This document shows positions 18,402 through 28,016 of a DNA stretch of 64,000 nt, one piece after another. The number at the start of each line of letters is the position of its first letter. The first letter of the stretch is position 1. The DNA is from Arenibacter nanhaiticus (lineage in GTDB: Bacteria > Bacteroidota > Bacteroidia > Flavobacteriales > Flavobacteriaceae): the NCBI RefSeq assembly GCF_900141935.1, contig NZ_FQYX01000013.1, forward strand, positions 21,020-85,019, given 5' to 3'. The notes below the pieces were generated by a model, which had not been told where the DNA came from, did not search any database, and saw only the letters and a program-made list of their open reading frames with translations. Position numbers and translations under genes: made by a program.

Positions 18402-20030
18402 ATGGGTAAAGGATTTTTTCAAGTCCCCACAGCGTATAACGAACCTATAAAAAGTTTTGCTCCCGGAACTCCGGAGAGAGAAGCTGTTCTAAAACAATAC
18501 AAGGCATATTTTAACGATACGGTTGATGTACCAATGTATATTGGCAGTAAAGAAGTTAAAACAGGGAACACCAAACCTATGTCTCCTCCACACGACCACA
18601 AACATATTGTTGGGCAATACCACCTTGCCGACAAGGAGCATGTTACTGAAGCAATTGACAATGCTTTAGAGTCTAGAGAAAAGTGGGCTAATTTGGCTTG
18701 GGAACAACGCGCCGCAATTTTCTTAAAAGCAGCAGATCTAATCGCTGGTCCTTATCGAGCTAAAATAAATGCTGCTACGATGATTGCCCAGTCGAAAACC
18801 ATACATCAGGCAGAGATTGATGCGGCCTGTGAATTCATCGATTTTCTTCGTTTTAACGTAGAATACATGACCCAAATATACGCAGAACAACCAGAATCTG
18901 CCGAGGGTATTTGGAATCGTGTAGAGTACAGACCCTTAGAAGGATTCGTATATGCCATTACTCCGTTTAACTTTACTGCTATTGCCGGAAACCTTCCCGC
19001 AAGTGCTGCTATGATGGGTAATGTTGTTGTTTGGAAACCAAGCGACCACCAAATCTTTTCTGCCAAGGTTATTGTTGATATTTTTAAAGAAGCCGGACTT
19101 CCTGATGGTGTTATCAATGTTGTGTACGGCGATCCTGTTATGATTACCAAAACAGTTATAGACCGTCCGGAGTTTGCAGGAATTCACTATACAGGCTCTA
19201 CTTTTGTATTTAAAGAATTGTGGAAACAAATTGGAAATAACATCCATATTTATAATACTTACCCAAGAATAGTTGGTGAAACCGGAGGTAAAGATTTTAT
19301 CCTTGCACACCCAACAGCCAATACGAAGCAAGTAGCTACGGCTATTGTCAGAGGAGCCTTTGAGTTTCAAGGACAAAAATGTAGTGCTGCCTCAAGGGTA
19401 TACTTGCCAAAATCGACGGCACAAGAAATCTTGGAACATGTAAAGGCCGATTTAGCGTCTTTTAACAAACCGGGATCGCCTGAAGACATGAGCAATTTCA
19501 TTACGGCGGTTATTCACGAAGCCTCTTTTGACAAACTTGCAAAATATATCGATCAGGCCAAAGCAGATACAAATGCTACCATTTTTGCCGGAGGCAATTA
19601 CGATAAGTCGAGAGGTTACTTTATAGAACCTACCGTAATCGTAACAACTGATCCAAAATATACTACGATGGAAACGGAGCTTTTTGGCCCTGTTGTTACC
19701 GTTTATATATACGAGGATGCAGAATGGTCCAATACACTTACATTGATAGATCAAACTTCGGAATACGCCCTTACGGGAGCTGTTATTTCTGGAGACCGCT
19801 ACACTATTGAAGAAGCGACTAAAGCCCTTCAAAACTGTGCCGGTAACTTCTACATCAATGACAAACCAACCGGAGCTGTCGTAGGACAACAACCGTTTGG
19901 TGGTGCAAGAGCTTCAGGAACCAACGACAAGGCTGGTTCTGCACAAAACTTATTGCGTTGGGTTTCTCCAAGACTAATAAAAGAAACCTTTGTTACTCCT
20001 GTAGATTACAGATATCCGTTCTTAGGGTAA
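18402..20030 (+). CDS. pruA: L-glutamate gamma-semialdehyde dehydrogenase
   Basis: 542 aa, the length of the stand-alone P5C dehydrogenase. It oxidises glutamate semialdehyde to glutamate with NAD+ in proline catabolism. Aldehyde dehydrogenase features: the ITPFNFTAIAGNLP cofactor segment, WKPSDHQ, the IHYTGSTFVF loop, ETGGKDF with the general base Glu, GQKCSAASRVY with the catalytic Cys, and ETELFGPV. The C-terminus carries NDKPTGAVVGQQPFGGARASG, specific for this family. A strong terminator follows, so it is monocistronic. No proline dehydrogenase gene lies in this window. Confidence 0.97.
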   Translation: MGKGFFQVPTAYNEPIKSFAPGTPEREAVLKQYKAYFNDTVDVPMYIGSKEVKTGNTKPMSPPHDHKHIVGQYHLADKEHVTEAIDNALESREKWANLAWEQRAAIFLKAADLIAGPYRAKINAATMIAQSKTIHQAEIDAACEFIDFLRFNVEYMTQIYAEQPESAEGIWNRVEYRPLEGFVYAITPFNFTAIAGNLPASAAMMGNVVVWKPSDHQIFSAKVIVDIFKEAGLPDGVINVVYGDPVMITKTVIDRPEFAGIHYTGSTFVFKELWKQIGNNIHIYNTYPRIVGETGGKDFILAHPTANTKQVATAIVRGAFEFQGQKCSAASRVYLPKSTAQEILEHVKADLASFNKPGSPEDMSNFITAVIHEASFDKLAKYIDQAKADTNATIFAGGNYDKSRGYFIEPTVIVTTDPKYTTMETELFGPVVTVYIYEDAEWSNTLTLIDQTSEYALTGAVISGDRYTIEEATKALQNCAGNFYINDKPTGAVVGQQPFGGARASGTNDKAGSAQNLLRWVSPRLIKETFVTPVDYRYPFLG

Positions 20031-20051
20031 CACTTAATAATATTTCAAACA

Positions 20052-20084
20052 AAAAAAAGGCTGCTCATTGAGCGGCCTTTTTTT
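20052..20084 (+). terminator. Rho-independent terminator of pruA
   Basis: A-rich left arm followed by GGCTGCTC, a 3-base loop, GAGCGGCC and a T-run; a 15-bp stem (20052-20066 with 20070-20084) with one G-T pair. 22 bases after the pruA stop. Confidence 0.9.
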
Positions 20085-20457
20085 ATTAATACTTATACTA
20101 TGCCATGTTTCCTGAACTACGACTTAGAAAAAATAGGAGTCGCATTTCTTTACGCTTTAGAATTAGAAGTAACACTGTTTTATAGTTGCTTTTCTCTAGT
20201 AACGCTTCCCCTATAAATTACAGTACAAATTGCCTAGATTAAATGTTTCCTATACTTTATTACTCAATAGTATTGATGAAAAAAATCTTCTGTCAGGAAT
20301 CATACCCCTTTAATTTAGAAGTCAGCCCTAATACTCCATCATAAATACTGCAAACCCTCCTTGTACAGACTTTTTCTTACATTTTAACCGCTCCAGTGTA
20401 AAGTTTAGGTTAATTTTTTGTAAATTCAGCGTAAACTCAATTATAAAAATCTAAGAT
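20085..20457 (+). other. Non-coding stretch upstream of the 42-aa gene
   Basis: About 370 bases of low-GC sequence. No open frame of note, no exact TAnnTTTG and no strong hairpin. The last 60 bases contain GGTTAATTTTTTG (20408-20420), which could be a degenerate promoter for the small gene at 20458. Confidence 0.4.
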
Positions 20458-20586
20458 ATGAAAACAAAAAACCCAACATACCACCAAAAACAATCAAAAC
20501 CTTTTTCCTTTAGTCTACTCTTTAAATATCTAAAAGACTACGCTAAAAGATGTAAAGAATCGTACTACCGAATGTTAAGTTTATAG
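20458..20586 (+). CDS. Possible small basic protein, 42 aa
   Basis: ATG at 20458, TAG at 20584-20586. The product starts MKTKNPTYHQKQSKPFSFSL and ends CKESYYRMLSL; it is very basic (many Lys/Arg), with an aromatic middle (FSLLFKYLKDYAKR). No domain recognised. Its 3' end stops two bases before the end of convergent rsmG. Codon choice looks like that of neighbouring genes and an AT-rich leader precedes it, but there is no homology evidence. Confidence 0.4.
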   Translation: MKTKNPTYHQKQSKPFSFSLLFKYLKDYAKRCKESYYRMLSL

Positions 20587-20588
20587 TA

Positions 20589-21233
20589 TTATCCCTTAAA
20601 CTTCATAGGAAGATATACTAGTTTTTTGGTTTCATAGAACTCCTCTTCATAAATATCGGACAGCTTATATATTTGCACCGTGCGGTACTCTTTTAATTCT
20701 TCTTCCAAGTCGCCTCCTTTTAGATAAAGAATACCGTTTTTACGGTCGTGCTCGGAGTTCTTTTTGATTCTGCCTTTTACCCAGTGCACAAAAGTAGGCA
20801 TAGCGGCTACGGCCCTGCTTACAATAAAATCGAATTGTTCTTTAATTTCCTCTACCCGACAATTTTTTGCAGTTACATTGGTTATCCCGAGTCCGTCTAC
20901 CACTTCTTGAACCACTTTTATTTTTTTCCCTATAGCATCGACCAGCGTGAAATGGGTTTCAGGAAATAATATTGCCAAAGGGATACCAGGAAAACCTCCT
21001 CCGGTACCTACATCCATCACGGTGGAACCAGGCCTAAATTGTTGGAATTTAGCAATAGCCAGGGCGTGCAATACATGTCGCAAATACAGTTCATCTATAT
21101 CCTTTCTGGACACCACGTTAATTTTAGTGTTCCAGTCTTGGTATAAAAACTGTAGTTTTTCAAACTGTTCTTTTTGCAATTCCGTTAGATCCGGAAAGTA
21201 TTTATATATGATATCGATCCCCATAATTTTCAA
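20589..21233 (-). CDS. rsmG: 16S rRNA (guanine(527)-N7)-methyltransferase
   Basis: 214 aa. It methylates G527 of 16S rRNA using SAM. Features: the NVVSRKDIDELYLRH segment, the SAM loop MDVGTGGGFPGIPLAI near 74-89, the TLVDAIGKK acidic loop, and FDFIVSRAVA. An alternative start at the second Met (three codons in) is possible. It is transcribed away from the desaturase gene. Confidence 0.96.
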   Translation of the reverse strand: MKIMGIDIIYKYFPDLTELQKEQFEKLQFLYQDWNTKINVVSRKDIDELYLRHVLHALAIAKFQQFRPGSTVMDVGTGGGFPGIPLAILFPETHFTLVDAIGKKIKVVQEVVDGLGITNVTAKNCRVEEIKEQFDFIVSRAVAAMPTFVHWVKGRIKKNSEHDRKNGILYLKGGDLEEELKEYRTVQIYKLSDIYEEEFYETKKLVYLPMKFKG

Positions 21234-21339
21234 AATATTAATTGCAAAAATAGTATTTTCGACGCCATTTGTTAACTTTTAACAAAGTAGATATATATAA
21301 TAAAGTTATGAATTACCGTATCTTTACAAAAAATTACGC

Positions 21340-22443
21340 ATGGATAATAAAACCGTAAGGTTTTCAAGAAAAGACTCCACTCAATTCTTCAAAACCTTAA
21401 ACAAAAGAGTAAACGATTATTTTAAGGAAAATAATATTAAGAAAACGGGGAACTGGAGATTGCATTTAAAGACTGCTATTATGTTCGCCTTATTTTTGGC
21501 ACCCTATTTTTTAATTTTGACCCTTGGTCTCCCTAATTGGGCCAACCTGTTATTGACCATCGTTATGGGAATAGGAATGGCCGGAGTTGGCATGAACGTT
21601 ATGCACGATGGCAACCACGGGTCCTACTCTACCAAGAAATGGGTCAACAAGATCATGGGGGGCAGCATCTATATTCTTGCTGGAAACGTCTATAATTGGC
21701 AAGTACAGCACAATGTGTTACACCACACCTACACCAATATTCACGAGCACGATGAAGATTTGGAAGCCGGTAGGATCCTTAGATTTTCGAAACATGCCGA
21801 ATGGAGAAAATACCATAAATTTCAGCATTTTTACTCTATTTTCCTTTATGGACTTTTGACCTTTAACTGGGCTATTACTACAGATTTTCAACAAATGTAC
21901 CGTTACACCAAACGAAAACTAGCTTATGGCAAATTCCCAAATCCATTTATGAACTGGAGTATGTTGGTAGTGACTAAAATTATTTATATCACGATTTGGA
22001 TTGTCCTTCCAATGTTATTTTTAGACATTCCGTGGTGGACGATTATTTTAGGATTTTTCATCATGCATTATGTTGCCGGGGTTATTCTAAGTGTTGTTTT
22101 TCAATTGGCACATGTGGTAAAAGATGCCGACACCCCACTACCCCAGGAAGATGGTAGCATGAAAAACACCTGGGCTATTCACCAACTTTTCACCACGGTA
22201 AATTTTGGCACTAAAAACCGTATTATCAATTGGTTTACAGGAGGATTAAACCACCAGGTAGAGCATCACATTTTCCCTAACATCAGCCATGTACATTACA
22301 CAAAAATTGCCAAAATTGTTAAAGAGACAGCAAATGAATTTAATTTGCCCTACAACGAATATAAAACTACTAGAAAAGCCATAATTTCGCACTTCAAGCA
22401 TTTGAAAGAACTGGGCAAAAACCCTGAAATACAATATCAGTAA
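21340..22443 (+). CDS. Fatty acid desaturase (acyl-CoA/acyl-lipid type)
   Basis: 367 aa membrane protein with the three histidine boxes of the di-iron desaturases: HDGNH at 89-93, HNVLHH at 124-129, and QVEHH at 306-310. The Q in the third box is typical of front-end and related desaturases (linoleoyl-CoA desaturase-like). Two hydrophobic pairs lie at about 47-85 and 205-260. It should introduce a double bond into a membrane fatty acid; the position cannot be told. A TATCTTTA -7-like element is at 21319-21326. The aminotransferase gene follows by 14 bases, perhaps as one transcript. Confidence 0.92.
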   Translation: MDNKTVRFSRKDSTQFFKTLNKRVNDYFKENNIKKTGNWRLHLKTAIMFALFLAPYFLILTLGLPNWANLLLTIVMGIGMAGVGMNVMHDGNHGSYSTKKWVNKIMGGSIYILAGNVYNWQVQHNVLHHTYTNIHEHDEDLEAGRILRFSKHAEWRKYHKFQHFYSIFLYGLLTFNWAITTDFQQMYRYTKRKLAYGKFPNPFMNWSMLVVTKIIYITIWIVLPMLFLDIPWWTIILGFFIMHYVAGVILSVVFQLAHVVKDADTPLPQEDGSMKNTWAIHQLFTTVNFGTKNRIINWFTGGLNHQVEHHIFPNISHVHYTKIAKIVKETANEFNLPYNEYKTTRKAIISHFKHLKELGKNPEIQYQ

Positions 22444-22457
22444 ATTTAAACATCGAG

Positions 22458-23642
22458 ATGAAAAACCACTTATCCAATAGGATTAACTCAATGGCTACTT
22501 CGGCTACTTTAGCTATGGCCGCAAAAGCAAGAGAATTAAAAAGCGAAGGAAAAGATATCATTGGGCTTAGTTTAGGGGAGCCTGATTTTAACATTCCTGA
22601 TTTTATCAAGGAAGCTGCCAAACAAGCCGTAGATGACAACTACAGCAGCTACTCTCCTGTTGATGGATATGCAGACTTAAAGCAGGCAATAGCCAACAAA
22701 TTCAAAAGAGACAATGGTCTAACCTACGGTCTTAACCAGATTGTGGTTTCTACTGGAGCGAAGCAATCTTTAGCCAACATTGCCATGGTAATGTTAAACC
22801 AAGGAGACGAGGTTATTTTACCTGCACCTTACTGGGTAAGCTACAGCGATATTGTAAAACTTGCCGAAGGGGTTCCTGTAGAAGTTGCTACAAGTATTGA
22901 TACCGATTTTAAAATGACCCCGGAACAATTGGAAAAAGCGATTACGCCAAAGACCAAAATGATTTGGTTTAGCTCTCCATGTAATCCAAGTGGATCTGTT
23001 TACAACGAAGAAGAATTGGAAGGTTTGGCCGTGGTTCTCAGAAAGCACCCAAATATTTTTGTTGTCTCCGATGAAATCTACGAGCACATAAACTTCAGAG
23101 GAGGCCATGTAAGCATCGCCAATATCGATGGAATGTACGATCGTACCATCACTGTAAACGGTGTTTCCAAGGCATTTGCCATGACCGGATGGAGAATTGG
23201 ATACATTGGTGCTCCTGAATGGATTGCCAAGGCATGTACCAAGTTCCAAGGCCAAATTACCAGTGGTGCCAATGCTATCGCCCAACGCGCTACCATCGCC
23301 GCGCTTGAGGCCCCTGTTTCTTCTATCAAATACATGATCGACGAATTTCACAAAAGACGCGACCTTGTTTTAGCCCTTTTAGGCGAAATAAAAGGGTTTA
23401 ACCTAAACGTTCCTGAAGGGGCTTTTTACGTATTCCCGGACATTTCTGGTTTCTTCGGAAAAACTTTAAACGGTAGTCTCATTAACAATGCTTCTGACTT
23501 TTCATTATACCTGTTAGAACACGCCAATGTAGCAACCGTTACCGGAGAAGCTTTTGGCAACCCTAACTGTATCCGTATTTCATACGCAGCATCGGAAAAA
23601 GAACTAAGGGAAGCGATCGGCAGAATTAAGGCTGTTCTATAA
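22458..23642 (+). CDS. PLP-dependent aminotransferase, aspartate aminotransferase type
   Basis: 394 aa, class I/II fold type I. Features: the LSLGEPDFNIPDFI start, the YSPVDGYADLK segment, PAPYWVSYSD, SPCNPSG, VVSDEIYEHI (PLP-binding Asp and Tyr), the PLP lysine in VNGVSKAFAMTGWRIGYIGA, and the substrate-binding Arg in CIRISYAAS. This is the aspartate/prephenate aminotransferase group (AspC-like). The exact keto-acid partner is not readable. A strong terminator follows. Confidence 0.93.
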   Translation: MKNHLSNRINSMATSATLAMAAKARELKSEGKDIIGLSLGEPDFNIPDFIKEAAKQAVDDNYSSYSPVDGYADLKQAIANKFKRDNGLTYGLNQIVVSTGAKQSLANIAMVMLNQGDEVILPAPYWVSYSDIVKLAEGVPVEVATSIDTDFKMTPEQLEKAITPKTKMIWFSSPCNPSGSVYNEEELEGLAVVLRKHPNIFVVSDEIYEHINFRGGHVSIANIDGMYDRTITVNGVSKAFAMTGWRIGYIGAPEWIAKACTKFQGQITSGANAIAQRATIAALEAPVSSIKYMIDEFHKRRDLVLALLGEIKGFNLNVPEGAFYVFPDISGFFGKTLNGSLINNASDFSLYLLEHANVATVTGEAFGNPNCIRISYAASEKELREAIGRIKAVL

Positions 23643-23663
23643 CTTGTTTTTATATATATTTAT

Positions 23664-23701
23664 AAATATGGCTGCCTTTAAAAGGCAGCCATATTTTTTT
23701 T
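23664..23701 (+). terminator. Rho-independent terminator of the aminotransferase gene
   Basis: AAATATGGCTGCCT pairs with AGGCAGCCATATTT (23664-23677 with 23683-23696), 5-base loop, T-run. Confidence 0.92.
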
Positions 23702-23860
23702 AGTCCTCTTAGCCACTTCCTAAAAAAACCATTAGCATTTCCCGAAGGTAGCACTGTTAAGCTATTTTCATAAATCACCTTGCTTGGTTACCCACAACTA
23801 GTCGTAACCATGGCAACCATTAAAATCGCAGTTTATAAAGTTCAATACGATCGTATTTTT

Positions 23861-23940
23861 GCGTTAGGGACCGCGGCGGCATCCCCGCAGCGGAGCAAGG
23901 GATACAGACAAGGGCCCGCCCGACGAAGGAGGGAACGCCC
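23861..23940 (+). repeat. 80-bp GC-rich dispersed repeat, copy A
   Basis: Starts GCGTTAGGGACCGCGGCGGC and ends GAAGGAGGGAACGCCC. It is 77 or more of 80 bases identical to copies at 36996-37075 (opposite strand) and 39562-39641. GC content is about 70 percent against AT-rich flanks. The ends can pair (GCGTT with AACGC) and an inner ATCCC pairs with GGGAT 13 bases later. It occupies the otherwise featureless 350-base gap between the aminotransferase terminator and trkH. A small structured RNA or a non-autonomous mobile element are both possible. Confidence 0.9.
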
Positions 23941-24047
23941 AAAATAACATGCCAAAATCTAAGGGTATTTAGAGTCAACTTTTCTTAATACCTATTCTAT
24001 TTGATTTAGCACACAAAATCCAGCTGTTTCCCATAGAAACTCAGTCA

Positions 24048-25538
24048 TTAGCTGGTTTTCCAAAAATATGGTGTACATAAAATAAGGACGGTAAACAGTT
24101 CTAATCTTCCCAACAACATTAAAAAACCACACCACCATTTACCCAATTCCGGAAGACTATTATAATTGCTTACCGGATTTAGGCTCCCTAGGGCAGGCCC
24201 TACATTCCCCAAGGAAGAGGCTGCACCCCCAATGGCACTGGTAAAATCGAGTCCTAGAGCACCCAGGCCGAGTGAACCAATTATAAACAACAACATATAC
24301 AGCACAAAAAATCCGATGATGTTATATACGATATGCTCATCTACGGTCTTATTATTATACCTTACCGGAATAATGGCATTGTTATGAAGGGTACGCTTAA
24401 ACTCTAACAAGCCATTCCTAATAATCAACAAATGCCTCATCACCTTGATTCCCCCTGAAGTAGATCCGGCGGAACCACCTAGAAACATTAACCCAAAAAA
24501 TAGCACCGTAAGAAAAGGAGCCCATGAGGTAAAATCGGCCGTCACAAAACCTGTGGTGGTAATTACAGAAACTACCTGAAACAAGGAATGTCTGAAGGCA
24601 CTTTCTGCCTCTCCAAAGACCATAGGATGAAAATCGGACATTGGCACATTGGCCTTTAAATAAACAACCAAGGCCGCGATTAGAGAAAAACTGATTATAA
24701 AAATGGAATACATTTTAAATTCTTCATCAAAAAGAACCTTTTGGATTTTCCCCTTAAAGGCATAATAACTCAATACAAAATTGCTCCCTGCCAAAAACAT
24801 AAATAAAATAACTATATATTGAATCAAAGGCTGGTCGTTCCAATAGGCCATACTTAAATTCTTGGTAGAAAATCCGCCTGTAGATAAGGTTGCCAAGGAA
24901 TGATTTATAGCGTCAAAAAAGGACATTCCCGCCAATTTCAACAGCAGGGTCTCTGCCACGGTATAGCCAAAATAAATCAGCCACAATCTCTTTGCTGTGT
25001 CCGTAATCCTAGGGTGTAGCTTATCGGTACTCGGACCCGGAGCCTCGGCCGCGAAAAGCTGCATGCCCCCGATTCCCAAAAGGGGCAAAATAGCAATAGC
25101 AAGGACTATAATCCCCATCCCCCCTATCCAATGGGTCAGACTTCTCCAAAAAAGAATTCCTTCGGGAAGCGCTTCGATATCGTCGACAATACTAGCCCCT
25201 GTAGTGGTATACCCTGATATGGTTTCAAAAAAAGCGTTGGTAACACCTGGAATGGCTCCGGAAAAAAGATAAGGCAACATACCGGAGGCAGACATAACAA
25301 GCCACCCAAAAGTAACGATGATATACCCTTCCCTACGTTTTACCTCCTTCTTATGGGTACGTGTATAGAACATAGAAACGGTTCCTATGAGCATGGTAAT
25401 AATCCCTGCCAAGGATATATCCAAAGTGACGCCATCGTCATAAATACCGCTTACTATGGCCGCTATAATCATAAAAAAGCCATTGCAAAGCAACAGCAAT
25501 CCCATGAGGTGAAATATGATTTTTAAATTTAATCGCAT
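24048..25538 (-). CDS. trkH: Trk-type potassium uptake protein, membrane subunit
   Basis: 496 aa with ten or so hydrophobic helices and four pore loops of the TrkH/KtrB type: SGYTTTGAS near 108-116, LATLSTGGFST, VVSVITTTGFVT and SSLGNVGPALG. These form the K+ selectivity filter. The helical hairpin start MRLNLKIIFHLMGLLLLCNG is typical. It follows trkA with a 4-base gap; TrkA gates TrkH, so the pair makes a complete K+ importer in the inner membrane. Confidence 0.95.
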   Translation of the reverse strand: MRLNLKIIFHLMGLLLLCNGFFMIIAAIVSGIYDDGVTLDISLAGIITMLIGTVSMFYTRTHKKEVKRREGYIIVTFGWLVMSASGMLPYLFSGAIPGVTNAFFETISGYTTTGASIVDDIEALPEGILFWRSLTHWIGGMGIIVLAIAILPLLGIGGMQLFAAEAPGPSTDKLHPRITDTAKRLWLIYFGYTVAETLLLKLAGMSFFDAINHSLATLSTGGFSTKNLSMAYWNDQPLIQYIVILFMFLAGSNFVLSYYAFKGKIQKVLFDEEFKMYSIFIISFSLIAALVVYLKANVPMSDFHPMVFGEAESAFRHSLFQVVSVITTTGFVTADFTSWAPFLTVLFFGLMFLGGSAGSTSGGIKVMRHLLIIRNGLLEFKRTLHNNAIIPVRYNNKTVDEHIVYNIIGFFVLYMLLFIIGSLGLGALGLDFTSAIGGAASSLGNVGPALGSLNPVSNYNSLPELGKWWCGFLMLLGRLELFTVLILCTPYFWKTS

Positions 25539-25542
25539 GAAC

Positions 25543-26892
25543 CTAGAGAAATAACTTTTCTATTTTTTGAATCGCGCTAGGCAAACAACAGACTACCACT
25601 CGGTCTCCCTGAAGAATCTCAAATCCACCTAGTGCTATGATCCCTTTATTATCACGTATAACGCCACCGATGGTAGCCTCTCTAGGAAACTCTAATTCCC
25701 GTATCAATTTCCCGTTGACCCTAGAGGTTGGTTTTACCACAAATTCCAATATTTCGGCATTTAAATTATTCAACCTGGTCACTGCTACAACTTCTCCCTT
25801 ACGGATATGCCTAAATATATTATTGGCCGCCAGCAGCTTTTTATTGAGTAGGGTATCTATTCCGATAGAATGCGAAAGCTGAAAATAATCCATGTTTTCG
25901 ACCAAGGCTATCGTTTTTTTAACATTCTTTGATTTAGCGACCAAACAGGACATGATATTGGTTTCGGAATTTCCCGTCACCGCAACAAAAGCATCCATAG
26001 CCTCTAAATTCTCTTCTTCGAGCAATTCTACATTTCTACCATCGCCATTAATAATTAAGGCATTGGGAAGCATATCGGCAAGATCGAAAGCTTTTTCTTT
26101 ATCCTTTTCAATTAGCTTTACATTGAACTTATTGACACAGAGATCACGAGCGGTTTTAAAGCCAACCTGACTCCCCCCTAGTATCATTACATTTTTTATT
26201 TCTTTACGCTCTGTACCGGTTAGTTTATGAATTTCTTCGACACCTTCTTTGGAGATAATAAAATATACCTGATCTTTTTCCTTAAAAACCGTATCGCCTC
26301 GAGGCACGGTGGTATATTGAGTACCGCTTCGCTGAAGCGCTATGGGCATAAAGTGCAGTTCGGGAAAAATTTTCGCAGCATCTTTCACCATCTTCCCTAC
26401 AAAGGGTGCCGTTTTTGGCATGCACACCCCCACCATAATTAAGGCACCATCTTCAAATTCGTAGGTATTATTAAAACCCGATTGATTTAATAAAAGTTGT
26501 ATCTCCGTAGCAGCCAATGCCTCTGGCGAAATTAACTCATCTATTCCAAGATCGGAAAATTTAAGATCTTCTTTATTATGAATAAATTCTGCATTAGAAA
26601 TCCTAGCAATGGTTCTTTTACTCCCCAATTGCTTTGCCAACATACACAAGGTAAGGTTAGTCGTCTCCGAAGACGTTACCGCAATAACTAAATCCGATTT
26701 TCCCACTTGGGCATCTTTTAACACTGCAATAGAAGTAGCATCTCCTCTGAGCACCCGTATATCCAAATGGCTATCGGCATAAGACAAGCTGTCTTTATTG
26801 CTGTCTATTAAAGTAATATCCTGGGATTCGTAAGAGAGCAATTTTGCCAAATGAAATCCTACTTCACCAGCCCCCGCAATAATAATTTTCAT
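25543..26892 (-). CDS. trkA: Trk system potassium transporter, peripheral NAD-binding subunit
   Basis: 449 aa with two tandem RCK modules. Each has a Rossmann motif (GAGEVGFHLAK at 6-16; LGGSQVGFKTAR in the second half) and a TrkA-C domain; conserved inner motifs are RGDATS and NGDGRN with an acidic end of strand beta-2 (LIDSN and LIEKD). It binds nucleotides and controls TrkH. First gene of the trkAH operon. No consensus -7 element was found upstream. Confidence 0.95.
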   Translation of the reverse strand: MKIIIAGAGEVGFHLAKLLSYESQDITLIDSNKDSLSYADSHLDIRVLRGDATSIAVLKDAQVGKSDLVIAVTSSETTNLTLCMLAKQLGSKRTIARISNAEFIHNKEDLKFSDLGIDELISPEALAATEIQLLLNQSGFNNTYEFEDGALIMVGVCMPKTAPFVGKMVKDAAKIFPELHFMPIALQRSGTQYTTVPRGDTVFKEKDQVYFIISKEGVEEIHKLTGTERKEIKNVMILGGSQVGFKTARDLCVNKFNVKLIEKDKEKAFDLADMLPNALIINGDGRNVELLEEENLEAMDAFVAVTGNSETNIMSCLVAKSKNVKKTIALVENMDYFQLSHSIGIDTLLNKKLLAANNIFRHIRKGEVVAVTRLNNLNAEILEFVVKPTSRVNGKLIRELEFPREATIGGVIRDNKGIIALGGFEILQGDRVVVCCLPSAIQKIEKLFL

Positions 26893-27284
26893 CTATTGAG
26901 TAAAAAGTTTTTCATAACATGAACCTACAATATTAACCTGGAAATAAAAATAATTAAATTAACTATTTCGATTAATAGACTTGAAGGAAAAGCATGGCAA
27001 AACTACATAATTTTATTGTGTTGCCACTGTTTATACCCGAGAGAAACTCTCCCATCCCACCTAAAGACAAAGATTTACAGGATATCCCTTCCCTTTTTAT
27101 GGGTATTTTAAAGAAATAATAGCTAATTTATATATCCTATGGAATCAAAACCCTTGGCATTAATTTTTTCAAGAAACACTGTACCTAAACCATTGGACAT
27201 AAATTTTCGCTCCAGTCTAATATCTAAACCAAAGTTGCACCATAACTTTATGGTTAAATAGTATCTTTACCAAAAATTTTAAAA
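26893..27284 (+). other. Non-coding gap between divergent trkA and ubiE
   Basis: 392 AT-rich bases. A TATCTTTA element at 27262-27269 probably serves ubiE. A 41-codon frame at 26994-27119 was seen but has no support as a gene. No hairpin with a T-run and no repeat. Confidence 0.45.
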
Positions 27285-28013
27285 ATGAACAAAAAAGTCA
27301 CTCCATACAGCGATTCTAAACTTGGCAAAAAGGAGCAAGTAACACAAATGTTCGATAATATTTCTGGCGATTACGACGGACTTAATAGGGTTATTTCTTT
27401 TGGCATTGATATAAAATGGAGAAAACGGGTTGTAGCTATTATTGGCAAAACGAATCCCAAAAACATTTTAGATATTGCTACAGGCACGGGTGACCTTGCC
27501 ATAAACATGGTTAAAACAGGCGCTAAAGAAATCATTGGCTTAGATATTTCTCCTGGCATGTTGGCTATAGGAAAGAAAAAAATAGCGGATAAAAATCTAG
27601 ATAAGACCATTAAAATGGTGGTCGGAGACAGTGAAAAATTACCGTTCCAAGACAACACTTTCGATGCCGTTACCGTAGCTTTTGGTGTGCGTAATTTTGA
27701 AAATCTTGAAGTAGGGTTATCAGAAATATATAGAGTTCTTAAGCCCACGGGCACATTTGTGGTATTAGAAACTTCAGTACCAACAAAAACACCTTACAGA
27801 CAGGGTTACAAAATATACACCAAATATATTTTACCTACCATCGGACGTTTATTTTCCAAAGATCGTAGCGCTTATTCTTATCTTTCGGAATCGGCTGCTT
27901 CTTTTCCACACGGACAGGCCTTCAACAATATTTTACAAAAAACAGGGTTTATAAAGGTAGAGAACAAACCTCAAACCATGGGTGTTGCCACTATTTACGT
28001 TGCTACAAAATAA
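27285..28013 (+). CDS. ubiE: Bifunctional demethylmenaquinone/ubiquinone methyltransferase
   Basis: 242 aa. In Bacteroidota, which use menaquinone, it makes the last methylation of menaquinone synthesis (MenG activity). Motifs: [20 protein letters not shown] with the conserved UbiE start, the SAM loop [12 protein letters not shown] near 63-74, GLDISPGML, the [12 protein letters not shown] segment, and YRVLKPTG. It is followed three bases later by a porT-like gene, a common flavobacterial pair. Confidence 0.96.
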   Translation: MNKKVTPYSDSKLGKKEQVTQMFDNISGDYDGLNRVISFGIDIKWRKRVVAIIGKTNPKNILDIATGTGDLAINMVKTGAKEIIGLDISPGMLAIGKKKIADKNLDKTIKMVVGDSEKLPFQDNTFDAVTVAFGVRNFENLEVGLSEIYRVLKPTGTFVVLETSVPTKTPYRQGYKIYTKYILPTIGRLFSKDRSAYSYLSESAASFPHGQAFNNILQKTGFIKVENKPQTMGVATIYVATK

Positions 28014-28016
28014 CAG

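Noticed and set aside
26994-27119. 41-codon frame between trkA and ubiE (MAKLHNFIVLPLF start)
   Set aside because: No promoter element, no recognisable domain, Pro-rich random-looking content; weaker case than the 42-aa frame at 20458.
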